Origin: Prochlorococcus sp. AG-418-C09
GTDB taxonomy: Bacteria > Cyanobacteriota > Cyanobacteriia > PCC-6307 > Cyanobiaceae
Direction of reading: 5' to 3'
Assembly: GCA_003214355.1 (NCBI GenBank)
Contig: QCLS01000006.1
Coordinates: forward strand, 20,217-84,216
Length of the DNA stretch: 64,000 nucleotides
Below the pieces are notes generated by a model. The model saw only the letters and a list, made by a program, of their open reading frames with translations, was not told where the DNA came from and ran no database searches. The translations under genes were made by a program, and so were the position numbers. Below are positions 15,794 through 26,387 of this stretch, piece by piece. Positions within the stretch are counted from its first letter, which is position 1. The number at the start of each line of letters is the position of its first letter.

Positions 15794-17782
15794 CTAATTT
15801 GAATTAAAGTTAAAGTTTTCTGAAGGGATTAATGACCATTTACCTTCTCCTTTAAGTTCAAGAACAGAATCATGGAATCCTTTGAGTGTAGGCCTATGCC
15901 CAACACTAACCAAAGCAATCTCTCTTTCTTTAAGTAAATTATATAGATAATGTTCTGTCTTTATATCTAAAGCACTTGTAGCTTCATCAAGAATTACATA
16001 TTTTGGAGAATTTAGTAAGAGTCTTGCGAATGCTAATCTTTGTTGCTCCCCTTGCGATAAAATCCTTTGCCAATCTTGTTTAATATCTAAATCTGGATAT
16101 CTCTCAACTAAATTTTTTAACTCTACTTGATTAAGAACGGCTTGAAGATGTTCATCACTGAATCTATTAGTATCTAATGGATAGCATAATTGTTCCTTTA
16201 AAGAACCTAAATTCATATATGGTTTTTGTGGAATGAATAATAAGTCACCTTTTGCAGGAGAGAATACTTCTCCACTATCTGTATCCCATAATCCGCTAAT
16301 TACTCTTAATAATGATGTTTTGCCACACCCTGAAGGACCAACAACTAAAACACTCTCTCCATAGTTAATACTTAAACTCAAGTTTTCTACTAATAATTTA
16401 TCTGCATCAGGTGTTTTAACATTAATGTTTTTTAAAAATATTGATTCTTTGGGTTTGACGTTATTTCTAAACTTATTAAATTTAGAAGATTTAACTTCAT
16501 TAATACTACTTTGGAAACCTTCTAATCTCCCAATCGATGCAGAGAATCTTGCTAAAGCTTCAATCTTATAAATTATAAAAAATAAAGAACCTTCGAGTAA
16601 ATTATAATTAAGGTTTGCCTGGGAAAAACTCCCATAACTCATTTCTCCTGAAAGGATTGGTCCAGCTAATATTATAAAAGGTATAAAAACACTGCCATAT
16701 ATTCCTGATCTTTGAAGGACTCTTAGTAGTGCTTCCCAAGTAATTAATGAACTAAAATTTTGTACAACACTTGCTAATCTACTTTTTACTTCTTGAGATT
16801 CTTGTTTTTCTCCTGAATAAAAGGCTATTGACTCTGCATTATTTCTAATATGTACTAAACCATAGCGAAAGTTAGCTTCATACTTCAATTGATCAAAGTT
16901 CAATGTAAAGAGTTTTTTGCTAGCGAAAATCAGAAGCGTGGATATTATGCTTGCATATATAATGAGTGCAAGGGTTAAACTTCTACTAATACTAATCAGA
17001 ATCCCTATGTTAATAGAAAAAGTAAGGATGGAATCGAAAATGTTTAATGACAAATCAAGAGTTTGAGCAGTAAAATCCCTTGCATCCTCGGTTATTCTTT
17101 GGTCTGGATTATCAACATCTGTTTCTGATTCGTCATTAGGATTTAATATGTAATAAGTTCTATCAGTTAAGTAATTCTGTATTAAATTATTGGATAACCA
17201 TTCTCTCCACATTAATTGAAGTTTTGCAGAGAGATAAAATTGTAAACTTCTTATAGGTAAAGCTACTATGAAGCATGCCCCAAGTATTAATAAATTTCTA
17301 TAAGTTTCAGATTTGTTTGTATCTATAAGGGCATTTGTAATATCTCTGACTAAAAAAGAAATTCCTGCATTAATCCCATTTACTGAGAGAAGCATTAGTA
17401 TAATCACAGCAAGGAAAAGCCAAGGAATCCATCTTTTTTGTCTTAGTTGATTCCTCCACGTTATGAAATTACTTGTCCCAAATACGAATAAAGACATAAT
17501 TATTAGGCCCCATTTTCCATTCCAAATGGCAAATAAGTAGGAATTGACTCCTCCTAAATAAGCACTAGTTGTACCTGGGAACCATGAGGCAGCAAAGTGC
17601 ATCAATAAACTTAATAGACATAAGACTAATCCTGCTACGCAAAAAAGCAATGAGACTAATAATAATACGAAAAGCCATCCGTTATTTGAGGTGTAAGGTA
17701 AGAAATAAGGTTGAGTGAGTTTTCTTAGTTTTGTTAATTGATCTGAGATGCCGTTTTTACGATCTGATATTGCCTTAGACAT
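15794..17782 (-). CDS. ABC transporter, fused permease-ATPase (SbmA/ABCD-type)
   Basis: A 662-residue half-transporter. The membrane domain (about residues 35-400) has six hydrophobic segments and the motif DNPDQRITEDARDFT, diagnostic of the ABC_membrane_2 (SbmA/BacA/YddA, peroxisomal ABCD) family. The ATPase domain has Walker A GPSGCGKTS, the signature LSQGEQQRLAFARLLL, Walker B YVILDEATSALD and a switch His in SVGHRP. Substrates in the family include vitamin B12, long-chain acyl compounds and peptides; none can be assigned here. It is upstream of the Hli gene on the same strand. Confidence 0.9.
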   Translation of the reverse strand: MSKAISDRKNGISDQLTKLRKLTQPYFLPYTSNNGWLFVLLLVSLLFCVAGLVLCLLSLLMHFAASWFPGTTSAYLGGVNSYLFAIWNGKWGLIIMSLFVFGTSNFITWRNQLRQKRWIPWLFLAVIILMLLSVNGINAGISFLVRDITNALIDTNKSETYRNLLILGACFIVALPIRSLQFYLSAKLQLMWREWLSNNLIQNYLTDRTYYILNPNDESETDVDNPDQRITEDARDFTAQTLDLSLNIFDSILTFSINIGILISISRSLTLALIIYASIISTLLIFASKKLFTLNFDQLKYEANFRYGLVHIRNNAESIAFYSGEKQESQEVKSRLASVVQNFSSLITWEALLRVLQRSGIYGSVFIPFIILAGPILSGEMSYGSFSQANLNYNLLEGSLFFIIYKIEALARFSASIGRLEGFQSSINEVKSSKFNKFRNNVKPKESIFLKNINVKTPDADKLLVENLSLSINYGESVLVVGPSGCGKTSLLRVISGLWDTDSGEVFSPAKGDLLFIPQKPYMNLGSLKEQLCYPLDTNRFSDEHLQAVLNQVELKNLVERYPDLDIKQDWQRILSQGEQQRLAFARLLLNSPKYVILDEATSALDIKTEHYLYNLLKEREIALVSVGHRPTLKGFHDSVLELKGEGKWSLIPSENFNFNSN

Positions 17783-17885
17783 AGTAGATATTATTTAGGA
17801 TTTAGAAATAAATCTATAATTAGTTATTTAATGAATTCTATACAAATTTTAGATCAAAAGGGAAAATGCAATCTATTGATAAATT

Positions 17886-18164
17886 TCAGTTACTTAAACC
17901 GATCATAGATATAATCCAATCAGGTAGATTGAGTTTTGATATGATTTCTAAGTTAAATTGATGGATAGCTTCAATTTTTTTATCAAGAAGCCAATAAAGT
18001 AGGAAAGGTATATTTAATAAAATTTGAAGTTGCCATTTGTATGTAATTACATTCCAAATTTTTTTTAAAATTGATTTTGTATTTTCATCCAAATTATCCC
18101 AATTGTTTGATAATGAATTAGTTAAAGTTTTATTTTTGGTATTTATTGAATCAGGAGTTTCCAT
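17886..18164 (-). CDS. conserved hypothetical, amphipathic/membrane protein
   Basis: Ninety-two residues. A polar N-terminus (to ~30) is followed by a Trp-rich segment (ILKKIWNVITYKWQLQIL), a probable membrane helix (LLNIPFLLYWLL) and a hydrophobic end (LPDWIISMIGLSN). No recognised family. The gene lies between the HIT gene and the ABC transporter on the same strand, with 52 bases after the HIT stop region and about 100 before the transporter. Confidence 0.6.
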   Translation of the reverse strand: METPDSINTKNKTLTNSLSNNWDNLDENTKSILKKIWNVITYKWQLQILLNIPFLLYWLLDKKIEAIHQFNLEIISKLNLPDWIISMIGLSN

Positions 18165-18216
18165 TTAAAAAAATATATATATACTTTTATAGCTCAATAT
18201 TTTCATATTCGAGAGC

Positions 18217-18558
18217 CTATCCTGGGGGCCAGTTCATCTGTCTACCGGCTAAGAAATGTACATGAAGATGAAATACTGTTTGTCCAGAATCTTCCCCTGT
18301 ATTAATAACAGTTCGCCAATTTTTTAAATTCTTCTGAATTGCTATTTTTTTACCAACTAAGATTAGATGACCTAATAAATCTTTATCCTTTTCAGATATG
18401 TCTAAAAGACTGATTATTGGCTCTTTAGGAATTACCAAATAATGTACTGGAGCTTGTGCTGATATATCATTAAATGCAATGCAGAATTCATCCTCATATA
18501 GTTTTTCACATGGAATTTCTCCATTAATTATTTTGCTAAATATCGTTGATTCTGACAT
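18217..18558 (-). CDS. HIT family nucleotide-binding protein
   Basis: A 113-residue histidine-triad protein. The motif H97-L-H99-V-H101 is complete, and the N-terminal IFSKIINGEIPCEKLYEDE is typical of the Hint/PKCI branch. Such proteins hydrolyse aminoacyl-AMP and other AMP-conjugates. It lies 15 bases after the stop of the deformylase gene, on the same strand, and is probably co-transcribed with it. Confidence 0.95.
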   Translation of the reverse strand: MSESTIFSKIINGEIPCEKLYEDEFCIAFNDISAQAPVHYLVIPKEPIISLLDISEKDKDLLGHLILVGKKIAIQKNLKNWRTVINTGEDSGQTVFHLHVHFLAGRQMNWPPG

Positions 18559-18573
18559 TTTCTTACATATGTT

Positions 18574-19176
18574 TTAATTCATAGGAAGCACATCTTTTTT
18601 ATTAAAACCCTCTCTAGAAAGTTCTTTGTTCAAATCTTCTATTGAAGAAACTCTATCAACAAAAAGCACGCCATTAAGGTGATCCATCTCATGTTGTATA
18701 CATCTGGCTAGAAGACCGTCAGCTTTCATTTTCCTTGGTCTACCCATTTCATCTCTGAATTTTAGCTTTATTGTTGACGGTCTGATGACATTGAGATAAA
18801 CCCCTGGAATACTTAAACATCCTTCTTCATATGAATTTAAAGTTGAACCGAAAGCTGTTATCTCTGGATTAATTAGTATGAGTGGCTCTGCAGCTGAATC
18901 TTCATAATTTATATCGATGACTAACAGTTCTTTATGAATACCTATCTGTGGAGCTGCTAATCCGATACCCTTTGCTGAATACATGCTTTGCAACATATCT
19001 TTGGCCAGATTTCTTATAGATGTATCGACTTTACTGATTCTTTGAGAGTTTTTTCTAAGTACTTCATCACCCAATTTATAAATTTCTAAATTATTTTTGT
19101 AAGATGTTTTTTCTACTTTCAATTCTGATACACTACCTCGTGACTTTTTTGCAAGTTGTGAAAAATGGTTGGCCAC
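18574..19176 (-). CDS. def: peptide deformylase
   Basis: A 200-residue deformylase that removes the formyl group from the initiator Met of new proteins. Motif 1 GIGLAAPQIG is at 70-79, motif 2 EEGCLS has the metal-binding Cys120, and motif 3 QHEMDH has His162 and His166. The N-terminal ~25 residues before LEIYKLGDEVLRK are an extension common in cyanobacterial deformylases. It diverges from the S9 peptidase gene and leads the HIT gene. Confidence 0.97.
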   Translation of the reverse strand: MANHFSQLAKKSRGSVSELKVEKTSYKNNLEIYKLGDEVLRKNSQRISKVDTSIRNLAKDMLQSMYSAKGIGLAAPQIGIHKELLVIDINYEDSAAEPLILINPEITAFGSTLNSYEEGCLSIPGVYLNVIRPSTIKLKFRDEMGRPRKMKADGLLARCIQHEMDHLNGVLFVDRVSSIEDLNKELSREGFNKKDVLPMN

Positions 19177-19248
19177 GATTTATATAAAAGATGATTCTAT
19201 TAGATAATACAACTTTAGCACTTTCTTAATTTGCTTTAGATATTACAT

Positions 19249-21183
19249 ATGAATCATAATCTAAAAATTGATATAAGCGAAGTTTTCCAGAATAACTATT
19301 CAAAAAGAGAGGTATATCTGCTTAAAGATTTGTTGTTTTGGCTAGAAAAGGTAGAAAATAATGGTGTCGCTGGTCATGCTGTATTCACTAGGCCTTTTAA
19401 TCAGAAGAATGCGACTCCTCAGAATTTAACTGGTAATGACTTTTCTTTAAAAAACTATTTTCATGGATATGGAGGCAAATCTTATCAATGCATTGAAAAT
19501 GATGGCAAAATACATTTGATTTGGTTTGATCAAATTACTAAAAGTCTGTGGATGCAAACTTTTAAAAAGTCTAAAAGAGATTATCAACAAGAAGCTATAT
19601 ATCTTAATAATGATAAATCACCTATTAAATTAACAAATTCAATAAATTGTAATTTTGAGCAATCTTGCGTAATAGTTTGCGACAAAATATTAGTTGGAAT
19701 ATGCGAACAAAATGAAAAGGATTACTTGTTTTCTCTAGACTTAACTATAAAAAATCAAGATTTATTTGTTTTAAAGGAGTTTGATAATTTCGCCGGATGT
19801 TTATCCTCCTATTCAGGAAGTAATGTTCTTTCTTTTTTAGAATGGGACAATCGTAATATGCCCTGGCAAAATAATGATTTAGTTTTAATACGTTTAAATC
19901 AAACTGGTCAAATCCAAGAACAAAGAATATTTGATAAAGAGTTTTTAAATATTAAAAAGAAAATATCCTTTTTTCAACCTTATTGGCTAGATCAAAAATG
20001 CCTAGTATGTTCAGAAGATAGTTCAGGATGGTGGAATTTATTATTTTTAGAAATAGAAGATAGCTTTGAAATTAAAGTAAAAAAGAGATTAATAAAAAAG
20101 CAATATGAATATGGAACACCTCAATGGATTTCAGGTATATCTTTATTTTCTGGTTCAAAAGAGAACTTCTTTTGTTTAGCCATTCATAACAATATTTGGA
20201 TCCTTGAATATTATCAAAATTTAACCTTTAGGAATCATATTGAATTGCCTTTTACATATTTATCTTCTTTGCATGTAGAGAAAAAGAAATTAATTTTTAT
20301 TGCTGCTAATTCATCGCTCAATGAACAATTAATAGAGATGGACTTAGCAGAAAAAAAGGAAACAATAAGAGCAATTAATGAGAAGTTTAGTATTGATCAA
20401 GATAATGATATTTCGAGATCACAATCATTTTGGTTTAAAGGACATAAAAAGAAAAAAACTCATTCATGGATTTATATGCCATTAAATAATTTCTTTGATA
20501 AACCTCCCCTATTGCTTAAAGCTCACAGTGGACCAACCAGTCGGTTTGATGGGATTTTAAATAAAGAAGTGCAGTTTTGGTCCTCTCTAGGATGGGTCGT
20601 AGCTGAAGTGAATTATGGCGGTTCTTCTGGTTATGGTAGAAAGTATAGAGAGCGTCTTGATCATAAGTGGGGAATCAGTGATTCATATGATTGCATTAGC
20701 CTAGCTTTAGAGTTAATAAATATTCAACTGATTGATTCTGGAAAAATAGTTATCTGCGGTAATAGCGCTGGTGGTTTAACGGCAATTAACTCCCTAATTA
20801 ATAATAATCTTTTTCGAGCTGCTATTTGTAAATATCCTGTTCTTGATTTAAAAAATATGCGCTCCCATACCCATAGATTCGAAAGAGATTATTTAAATTC
20901 TTTAATTGGTAAATATCAAAATAATTCGAAAACATATGCTCAAAGATCCCCTTTAAATAATGTTAAAAAAATTAAAAAACCAATTTTATTTTTTCATGGA
21001 AAAAAAGACTTAGTAATTCCTTATGATCAGACTTTAAAAATGCATAAAAAATTGTCAGAATTGAAAATTTATTCCGAAGTAAAAATTTATGAAAATGAAG
21101 GACATGGTTTTAAAGATATAAATAATAAAATTGATGTTTTAAAAACTTCACAGTTATTTCTGAATAAAATAATAGATAATTAA
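19249..21183 (+). CDS. S9 family peptidase (prolyl oligopeptidase-like)
   Basis: A 644-residue protein with an N-terminal beta-propeller-like part (to about 390) and a C-terminal alpha/beta hydrolase domain. The nucleophile Ser is in CGNSAGGLTA near residue 507, the Asp in FFHGKKDLVIP near 590 and the His in YENEGHGFK near 622, a complete triad. The oxyanion segment is VAEVNYGGSSGYGRKYRERL. Such enzymes cleave short peptides after Pro or Ala, in the cytosol; there is no signal peptide. The stop overlaps the stop of converging sufS by four bases. Confidence 0.9.
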   Translation: MNHNLKIDISEVFQNNYSKREVYLLKDLLFWLEKVENNGVAGHAVFTRPFNQKNATPQNLTGNDFSLKNYFHGYGGKSYQCIENDGKIHLIWFDQITKSLWMQTFKKSKRDYQQEAIYLNNDKSPIKLTNSINCNFEQSCVIVCDKILVGICEQNEKDYLFSLDLTIKNQDLFVLKEFDNFAGCLSSYSGSNVLSFLEWDNRNMPWQNNDLVLIRLNQTGQIQEQRIFDKEFLNIKKKISFFQPYWLDQKCLVCSEDSSGWWNLLFLEIEDSFEIKVKKRLIKKQYEYGTPQWISGISLFSGSKENFFCLAIHNNIWILEYYQNLTFRNHIELPFTYLSSLHVEKKKLIFIAANSSLNEQLIEMDLAEKKETIRAINEKFSIDQDNDISRSQSFWFKGHKKKKTHSWIYMPLNNFFDKPPLLLKAHSGPTSRFDGILNKEVQFWSSLGWVVAEVNYGGSSGYGRKYRERLDHKWGISDSYDCISLALELINIQLIDSGKIVICGNSAGGLTAINSLINNNLFRAAICKYPVLDLKNMRSHTHRFERDYLNSLIGKYQNNSKTYAQRSPLNNVKKIKKPILFFHGKKDLVIPYDQTLKMHKKLSELKIYSEVKIYENEGHGFKDINNKIDVLKTSQLFLNKIIDN

Positions 21184-22433
21184 GAAAATTTTTTTAAAAA
21201 AAGAATTGTTTCTTTTGTTTCTTTAATAAAAGTGTCGATTTCTTCCTGGGTGGTTGTGAAGTTCATACTAATTCTAGCCGTTGATTTTATTCCTAAGTAT
21301 CTGTGTAGAGGTTGGCAACAATGATGGCCACTTCTAATGCAAATTCCTTTTGTATCTAGAATTTCCGCAACATCATTAGAGTGAATACTATTTAAATGAA
21401 AGGCAGCTAAAGAAGCTCTTTGACGATCTTTGCTGGGATGAGGCCCAATAATATTGATTTCTTCTATTTCAGCTAACTTGTTAAATAAGTATTCTGTAAT
21501 TTCTTTTTCATATTTTGCTATTTTATCAATTCCAAGATTTGTCAGGTATTTTATTGCTTCTGCTAATGCAATGGCTTCAGCAATTGCCGGCGTGCCTGCT
21601 TCAAATTTATGGGGAAGTTCTGCCCATGTGCTATTTTCCTCAAATACATCTTGTATCATTTCACCTCCTCCAAAAAAAGGAGGCATACTATTCAGAATTT
21701 CTTCCCTCGCCCATAAAAAACCTATTCCTGTAGGACCACATAATTTATGTCCCGAACCAGCTAAGAAATCGATGTTAAGATCCTGAACATCAATTTTAGT
21801 ATGAGCTAGGCTTTGGCAAGCATCAATAAGTAAGAGTGAATCATTTTGCTTGACAAGCTTTGAGATTTCTTTAATTGGGTTACAGCATCCTAATGTATTG
21901 CTAATATGAACTATGCTGACTAACTTAGTTTTATTATTTAATTTAGATTTGAAATCTTCAAGATCTAGGTTCCCATTTTGATCTATGGAGATGAATTTCA
22001 ATTTACATCCAATTTTTGCTGATACTATTTGCCATGGAACAATATTACTATGATGCTCCATCAAAGATATTAATATTTCATCCCCTTCTTTAAGCATATC
22101 TTCACCCCATGATCTTGATACTAGATTTATTGCTTCAGTGGCATTTCTTGTGAAGATAATTTCTTTACTCGATTTCGAGTTTATAAATTGACTAATTATT
22201 GACCTTGCATTTTCAAATTCTTCTGTTGCTTTAGTACTCAGTTGATGAGCACCTCGGTGGACATTGGCATTAAAGTTTTTATAGTATTCATCAAGTTTTT
22301 TTAAGACTTGAATAGGCTTTTGAGTTGTTGCAGCATGATCTAAATAAATAAGATTTTTGTTGATCCCAGAATCTGCATTTAGGATAGGAAAATCTTTTCT
22401 ATCAAATCTTTTTATTTCATGAGTAATTTCCAT
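21180..22433 (-). CDS. sufS: cysteine desulfurase SufS
   Basis: A class V PLP-dependent desulfurase of 417 residues from ATG 22433 (a GTG lies one codon upstream). The PLP Lys is in AGSGHKLCGPTG near residue 226 and the persulfide Cys in IRSGHHCCQP near residue 362. It takes sulfur from cysteine to feed the SufBCD scaffold. It is the last gene of the sufB-C-D-S group, with a 5-base gap to sufD, and overlaps the end of the S9 peptidase gene. Confidence 0.96.
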   Translation of the reverse strand: MEITHEIKRFDRKDFPILNADSGINKNLIYLDHAATTQKPIQVLKKLDEYYKNFNANVHRGAHQLSTKATEEFENARSIISQFINSKSSKEIIFTRNATEAINLVSRSWGEDMLKEGDEILISLMEHHSNIVPWQIVSAKIGCKLKFISIDQNGNLDLEDFKSKLNNKTKLVSIVHISNTLGCCNPIKEISKLVKQNDSLLLIDACQSLAHTKIDVQDLNIDFLAGSGHKLCGPTGIGFLWAREEILNSMPPFFGGGEMIQDVFEENSTWAELPHKFEAGTPAIAEAIALAEAIKYLTNLGIDKIAKYEKEITEYLFNKLAEIEEINIIGPHPSKDRQRASLAAFHLNSIHSNDVAEILDTKGICIRSGHHCCQPLHRYLGIKSTARISMNFTTTQEEIDTFIKETKETILFLKKFS

Positions 22434-22438
22434 CACTT

Positions 22439-23656
22439 TTAATTTAATAGATGATCTAGAAATTCTATTCTTTGTTCCAAAACTGGTATGGAGTCGATGA
22501 TTTCTTGGTAATAAGATTTTAATTGTAATTTACTCGCTTCTGCGAATGTGAGCCCTCTGGATCTCATATAAAAAAGTTCGTCTTTATTTAATTCTGAAAT
22601 AGTCGCTCCATGTTTACATTTAACATCGTCAGCAATAATTTCTAACTGAGGCTTAGTATCTATTTTTGCAGTATTTGATAATAATAAGTTTCTACTCAAT
22701 TGAGATGCATCAGTTTTTTGAGCAGTTTTAGGCACAATGATTGATCCATCAAATATAGAATGTGATTTATCATTTGCTAAAGATTTATTTAATTGATCTA
22801 AATAGCCATTTGGTCCGTTGAACTCAACCTTTGAAAACGTCCCATTTTGTTCATCATTATTAGAGACTTGCATACCCTTAATTTTTGTTTTTGCATTACC
22901 TTCAATTTGATTCACATCAATTTCAAATCTTGCAAAATCATATTGAAATTGAATGGAACCTAAGTTGTAATCAGTATTAGCATTCTGTTTGATATTTAAA
23001 GAGTTTAAAATGTTGGATTTATCATTTCCAGATGAGATTACACCATGATTGACTTTAGACTTTTCTTCTAAGAAAATATAAGTCGAGAGAGATAATGAAG
23101 AATTCTTTGCACCTGAATTGACCTGTAAAATATTTGCTTTAGTGTTTTTATCAATAAATAAAATTAAAGTCTTAGAATTAAAATAATTACTTTTTGAACT
23201 GCAAAAGATTTGTAAAGGCGGAAGATTGTCTCCAGATATTTTTATTCCTAATATGTTTTTTTCAGATGACAAGCTGAGGTTTAATAAATTGCTCCAGTTT
23301 TCTTCTGTATTACTACTTTTTAATTTCTCTTCAATTAAATCATCAATTTCTTGACTTTTTAATTCTTTGATTTCCCAATTTTTCTCCTTTAAATTGAGTT
23401 GATTTGTATTGCCAATCCATATATTTATTGCCTTCTTATTAGATAGGTATGGAGGAATATCTGGATCACTGGATTTAATGTCGAATTCATATGCCAAAAG
23501 AGCTGATAGTTTTTTCTTGTTAGCAAGTCTCCATGTTTCGTTCTGTTTTTTAGGAAGAGGATGCGCTCTTAATTTTGAGGTGCAAAAATCTTGTATTTTT
23601 GATGAGCGTGTTAGTAAATTAACTTTTTCTTTTGTTATGTAATCGAGAATATGCAT
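22439..23656 (-). CDS. sufD: Fe-S assembly scaffold subunit SufD
   Basis: A 405-residue SufD. The diagnostic C-terminal region reads DDVKCKHGATISELNKDELFYMRSRG, shared with SufB. It forms the SufBC2D scaffold with SufB and SufC. The N-terminal ~150 residues are divergent and Asn/Lys-rich, as in other Prochlorococcus. Spacing to sufC is five bases, so the genes are one operon. Confidence 0.95.
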   Translation of the reverse strand: MHILDYITKEKVNLLTRSSKIQDFCTSKLRAHPLPKKQNETWRLANKKKLSALLAYEFDIKSSDPDIPPYLSNKKAINIWIGNTNQLNLKEKNWEIKELKSQEIDDLIEEKLKSSNTEENWSNLLNLSLSSEKNILGIKISGDNLPPLQIFCSSKSNYFNSKTLILFIDKNTKANILQVNSGAKNSSLSLSTYIFLEEKSKVNHGVISSGNDKSNILNSLNIKQNANTDYNLGSIQFQYDFARFEIDVNQIEGNAKTKIKGMQVSNNDEQNGTFSKVEFNGPNGYLDQLNKSLANDKSHSIFDGSIIVPKTAQKTDASQLSRNLLLSNTAKIDTKPQLEIIADDVKCKHGATISELNKDELFYMRSRGLTFAEASKLQLKSYYQEIIDSIPVLEQRIEFLDHLLN

Positions 23657-23661
23657 ATAGA

Positions 23662-24447
23662 TTAAATATTTTTATTCATTTCATCGGTCCATTCATATCC
23701 ATACTTTTCAAGTTCTAAGGCAAGTTCACTACCTCCAGTTTTTATTATCTGACCATTAGCCATTACATGTACAAAATTTGGTTTGATTTCTTCCAATAAT
23801 CTTTGATAGTGAGTAATTAAAATAGTACCAGTTTCTTGATTAGCAATTTTCTTAATGCCTGATGCGACTATTCTTAATGCATCTATGTCTAGGCCTGAAT
23901 CGGTTTCATCTAAAATTGCTATTTGAGGTTCTAAAAGAGCCATTTGAAGTATCTCATTTCTTTTCTTTTCTCCTCCTGAAAAACCTTGATTAATACTTCT
24001 TTCGAGAAATGCAGAGTCCATCTTTACTAACTCTAATTTTTCTTTTACTAAATCTTCAAATTCAAAAGTATCGAGTTCATCTTTTTTTAGAAACTTCCTT
24101 CTAGCATTTGTTGCAACTCTGAGAAATTCGAGATTACTTACTCCGGGTATTTCTATGGGATATTGGAATCCTAAGAAAATCCCTGATTGTGCCCTTTCTT
24201 CGGGTTCTAAAGATTCTATATTTGTGCCATTAAATTTGATCTGTCCTTGGTTGATTTTATAAGACGGGTGTCCTGCAATGATTTTTGAGAGAGTGCTTTT
24301 ACCGCAGCCATTTCTTCCCATAATTGCATGGATTTCTCCAGGTTTAACAGTTATGTCAACACCTTTTAAAATTGTGAGATTTTCTGTTGATGCGTAAAGA
24401 TTACTTATTTCGAGTAATGGTTCTTTTCCTTTCATTTTAACTTGCAT
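23662..24447 (-). CDS. sufC: Fe-S assembly ATPase SufC
   Basis: An ABC-type ATPase of about 261 residues. Walker A is GRNGCGKST, the signature is [13 protein letters not shown] and Walker B is [12 protein letters not shown], all typical of SufC. It powers SufBC2D. The ATG at 24447 is a reasonable start; TTG at 24450 and ATG at 24435 are alternatives, and no clear ribosome-binding site decides. It lies 25 bases after sufB. Confidence 0.96.
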   Translation of the reverse strand: MQVKMKGKEPLLEISNLYASTENLTILKGVDITVKPGEIHAIMGRNGCGKSTLSKIIAGHPSYKINQGQIKFNGTNIESLEPEERAQSGIFLGFQYPIEIPGVSNLEFLRVATNARRKFLKKDELDTFEFEDLVKEKLELVKMDSAFLERSINQGFSGGEKKRNEILQMALLEPQIAILDETDSGLDIDALRIVASGIKKIANQETGTILITHYQRLLEEIKPNFVHVMANGQIIKTGGSELALELEKYGYEWTDEMNKNI

Positions 24448-24472
24448 CAAACTTAACTAAAATTGAATAAAT

Positions 24473-25915
24473 TTAACCTACAGAGCCTTCAAGCTTTAAG
24501 GCTAAGAGTTTATCTGCTTCAGCAGCAAATTCCATTGGCAGTTGATTAAAAACATCTCTGCAAAATCCACTCACCATCATTGAAACTGCCTCTTCAAATT
24601 CTATACCTCTGCTTTGTAGGTAAAAAAGTTGGTCTTCAGAGATTCTACAAGTGCTAGCTTCATGCTCAACTTCTGAATTGGGTTGTTGAGAATTTATGTA
24701 AGGGAACGTATTGGCTGATGCTTGATCCCCTATTAACATTGAATCACATTGACTGTAATTTCTCGATCCATTAGCTTTTGAGCCCATTTTAACAAGACCT
24801 CGATAGCTATTATTTGATTGACCTGCACTGATACCTTTGCTTACTATAGTTGATTTTGTTTTAGCTCCAATGTGGATCATCTTAGTTCCAGTGTCTGCTT
24901 TCTGAAGATTATTGGTTAAAGCAACGGAATAAAATTCCCCTACCGATTCTTCTCCAATTAAAAGGCAACTAGGATATTTCCACGTAATTGCCGATCCAGT
25001 TTCAACCTGAGACCAACTTATCTTGCTTTTCTTTCCTAAACATTTGCCACGCTTGGTAACAAAATTAAAGATTCCACCAACCCCATTTTCATTGCCAGCA
25101 TACCAATTTTGCACAGTTGAGTATTTTATAGAAGCATTATCTAGTGCGATTAGTTCTACAACTGCAGCATGCAATGTATTTGTATCGAACATAGGTGCAG
25201 TGCAGCCTTCTAGATAACTTACTGAACTCGATTCTTCTGCAATTATTAGAGTTCTCTCGAATTGGCCTGAATCTCCACTATTTATTCTGAAATATGAGGA
25301 AAGATCCATGGGACATTTTACGTCTTTAGGTATGTAAACGAAAGAACCATCACTGAAAACTGCTGAATTAAGAGCTGCGAAGTAATTATCCGAGGCTGGC
25401 ACAACAGAACCTAAGTATTTCTCAATTAATTCAGGATGTTCTTTCACAGCTTCGCTTATGGAACAAAAGATCACTCCATGCTCAGCCAATTGCTCTTTAT
25501 AGGTGGTAGCAATAGAAACACTATCAAAAACAGCGTCCACTGCAACATTTGTAAGCCGTTTTTGTTCTGTCAATGGTATACCAAGCTTATCGAAAGTTTC
25601 TAATAATTTTGGGTCAACCTCATCTAAGCTAGAAACCTTTTCTTTTTGTTTTGGAGCAGAATAGTAGATTATATCTTGATAATCAATTTTCTTATAACCT
25701 AAATTTGCCCAATCAGGCTCTTGCATCTTTTGCCATTTTTTAAACGCATTCAATCGAAAATCGAGCAGATACTTTGGTTCTTCTTTCTTCTGCGATATTA
25801 AGCGAATAACTCCTTCATCTAGACCTTTTGATATTTTTTCAGTTTCAATATCCGTAACAAAACCATATTTGTATGGCTCAGCCACGACATTATTGACTAG
25901 GTTTTCATTTATCAT
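24473..25915 (-). CDS. sufB: Fe-S assembly scaffold subunit SufB
   Basis: A 480-residue SufB, full length. Typical blocks are [27 protein letters not shown], and the C-terminal [21 protein letters not shown] with the conserved EHEAST before it. It is the cluster-building subunit and the first gene of the sufBCDS operon. An inverted repeat sits just upstream of the ATG. No sufR repressor gene is next to it; the neighbour upstream encodes an unrelated 124-residue protein. Confidence 0.97.
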   Translation of the reverse strand: MINENLVNNVVAEPYKYGFVTDIETEKISKGLDEGVIRLISQKKEEPKYLLDFRLNAFKKWQKMQEPDWANLGYKKIDYQDIIYYSAPKQKEKVSSLDEVDPKLLETFDKLGIPLTEQKRLTNVAVDAVFDSVSIATTYKEQLAEHGVIFCSISEAVKEHPELIEKYLGSVVPASDNYFAALNSAVFSDGSFVYIPKDVKCPMDLSSYFRINSGDSGQFERTLIIAEESSSVSYLEGCTAPMFDTNTLHAAVVELIALDNASIKYSTVQNWYAGNENGVGGIFNFVTKRGKCLGKKSKISWSQVETGSAITWKYPSCLLIGEESVGEFYSVALTNNLQKADTGTKMIHIGAKTKSTIVSKGISAGQSNNSYRGLVKMGSKANGSRNYSQCDSMLIGDQASANTFPYINSQQPNSEVEHEASTCRISEDQLFYLQSRGIEFEEAVSMMVSGFCRDVFNQLPMEFAAEADKLLALKLEGSVG

Positions 25916-25923
25916 GGTTGTGA

Positions 25924-25943
25924 AAATTGATTTATTTCAATTT
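25924..25943. promoter_or_regulatory. inverted repeat just upstream of sufB
   Basis: AAATTGA and TCAATTT are perfect inverse complements around TTTATT, eight bases before the sufB ATG. In the transcript it would form a weak hairpin close to the ribosome-binding site; as DNA it could be an operator. The known cyanobacterial SufR site is different, so I do not assign a regulator. Confidence 0.3.
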
Positions 25944-26012
25944 GTCTTCTAATACTCTAACGAAAGATACCCCATTATTGATTTTTTTTACCATATTGCT
26001 TTCAAAAAATTA

Positions 26013-26387
26013 ATGTCTGATCACTTTAATCAATTATCAAATTCAATAAATGAAAAAATACTTCAAGAAATTGAAAGTTTGAACTTGCCCCTTCTTCAGA
26101 AGCATCATGTAAGACTTTTGCTGCATTGTGTGCAAGTTTTTAGGGACATAGCAGTACAAAAAGATAATAATCCTGTCATAACTGATCAAGATTTACGTTT
26201 GTGGTGTGAATTAGAGTCTTCAAAATTTGAAGATAAGGCGTTTTCAGATTTGTTGTTTGAGCAGATGTCCTTGGCAAGAAATAAATTAGAGTTTTTTTCA
26301 AATGAAATAAATAAAAACCTCTTGGATTTAAATATTTCTGATTTAGCTCAATTAACAAAAGAAAATACTGAGCTCGAAAATGAATGA
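26013..26387 (+). CDS. conserved hypothetical, all-helical protein
   Basis: A 124-residue soluble protein starting MSDHFNQLSNSINEK. It appears wholly alpha-helical, with a more conserved-looking middle (LQKHHVRLLLHCVQVFRDIA) and no membrane segment or Cys pair. It diverges from sufB with a 97-base gap, the place where sufR sits in several cyanobacteria, but it lacks the winged-helix N-terminus and Cys cluster of SufR. The stop is embedded in an ATGATCCCAA repeat element. Function is unknown. Confidence 0.7.
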   Translation: MSDHFNQLSNSINEKILQEIESLNLPLLQKHHVRLLLHCVQVFRDIAVQKDNNPVITDQDLRLWCELESSKFEDKAFSDLLFEQMSLARNKLEFFSNEINKNLLDLNISDLAQLTKENTELENE

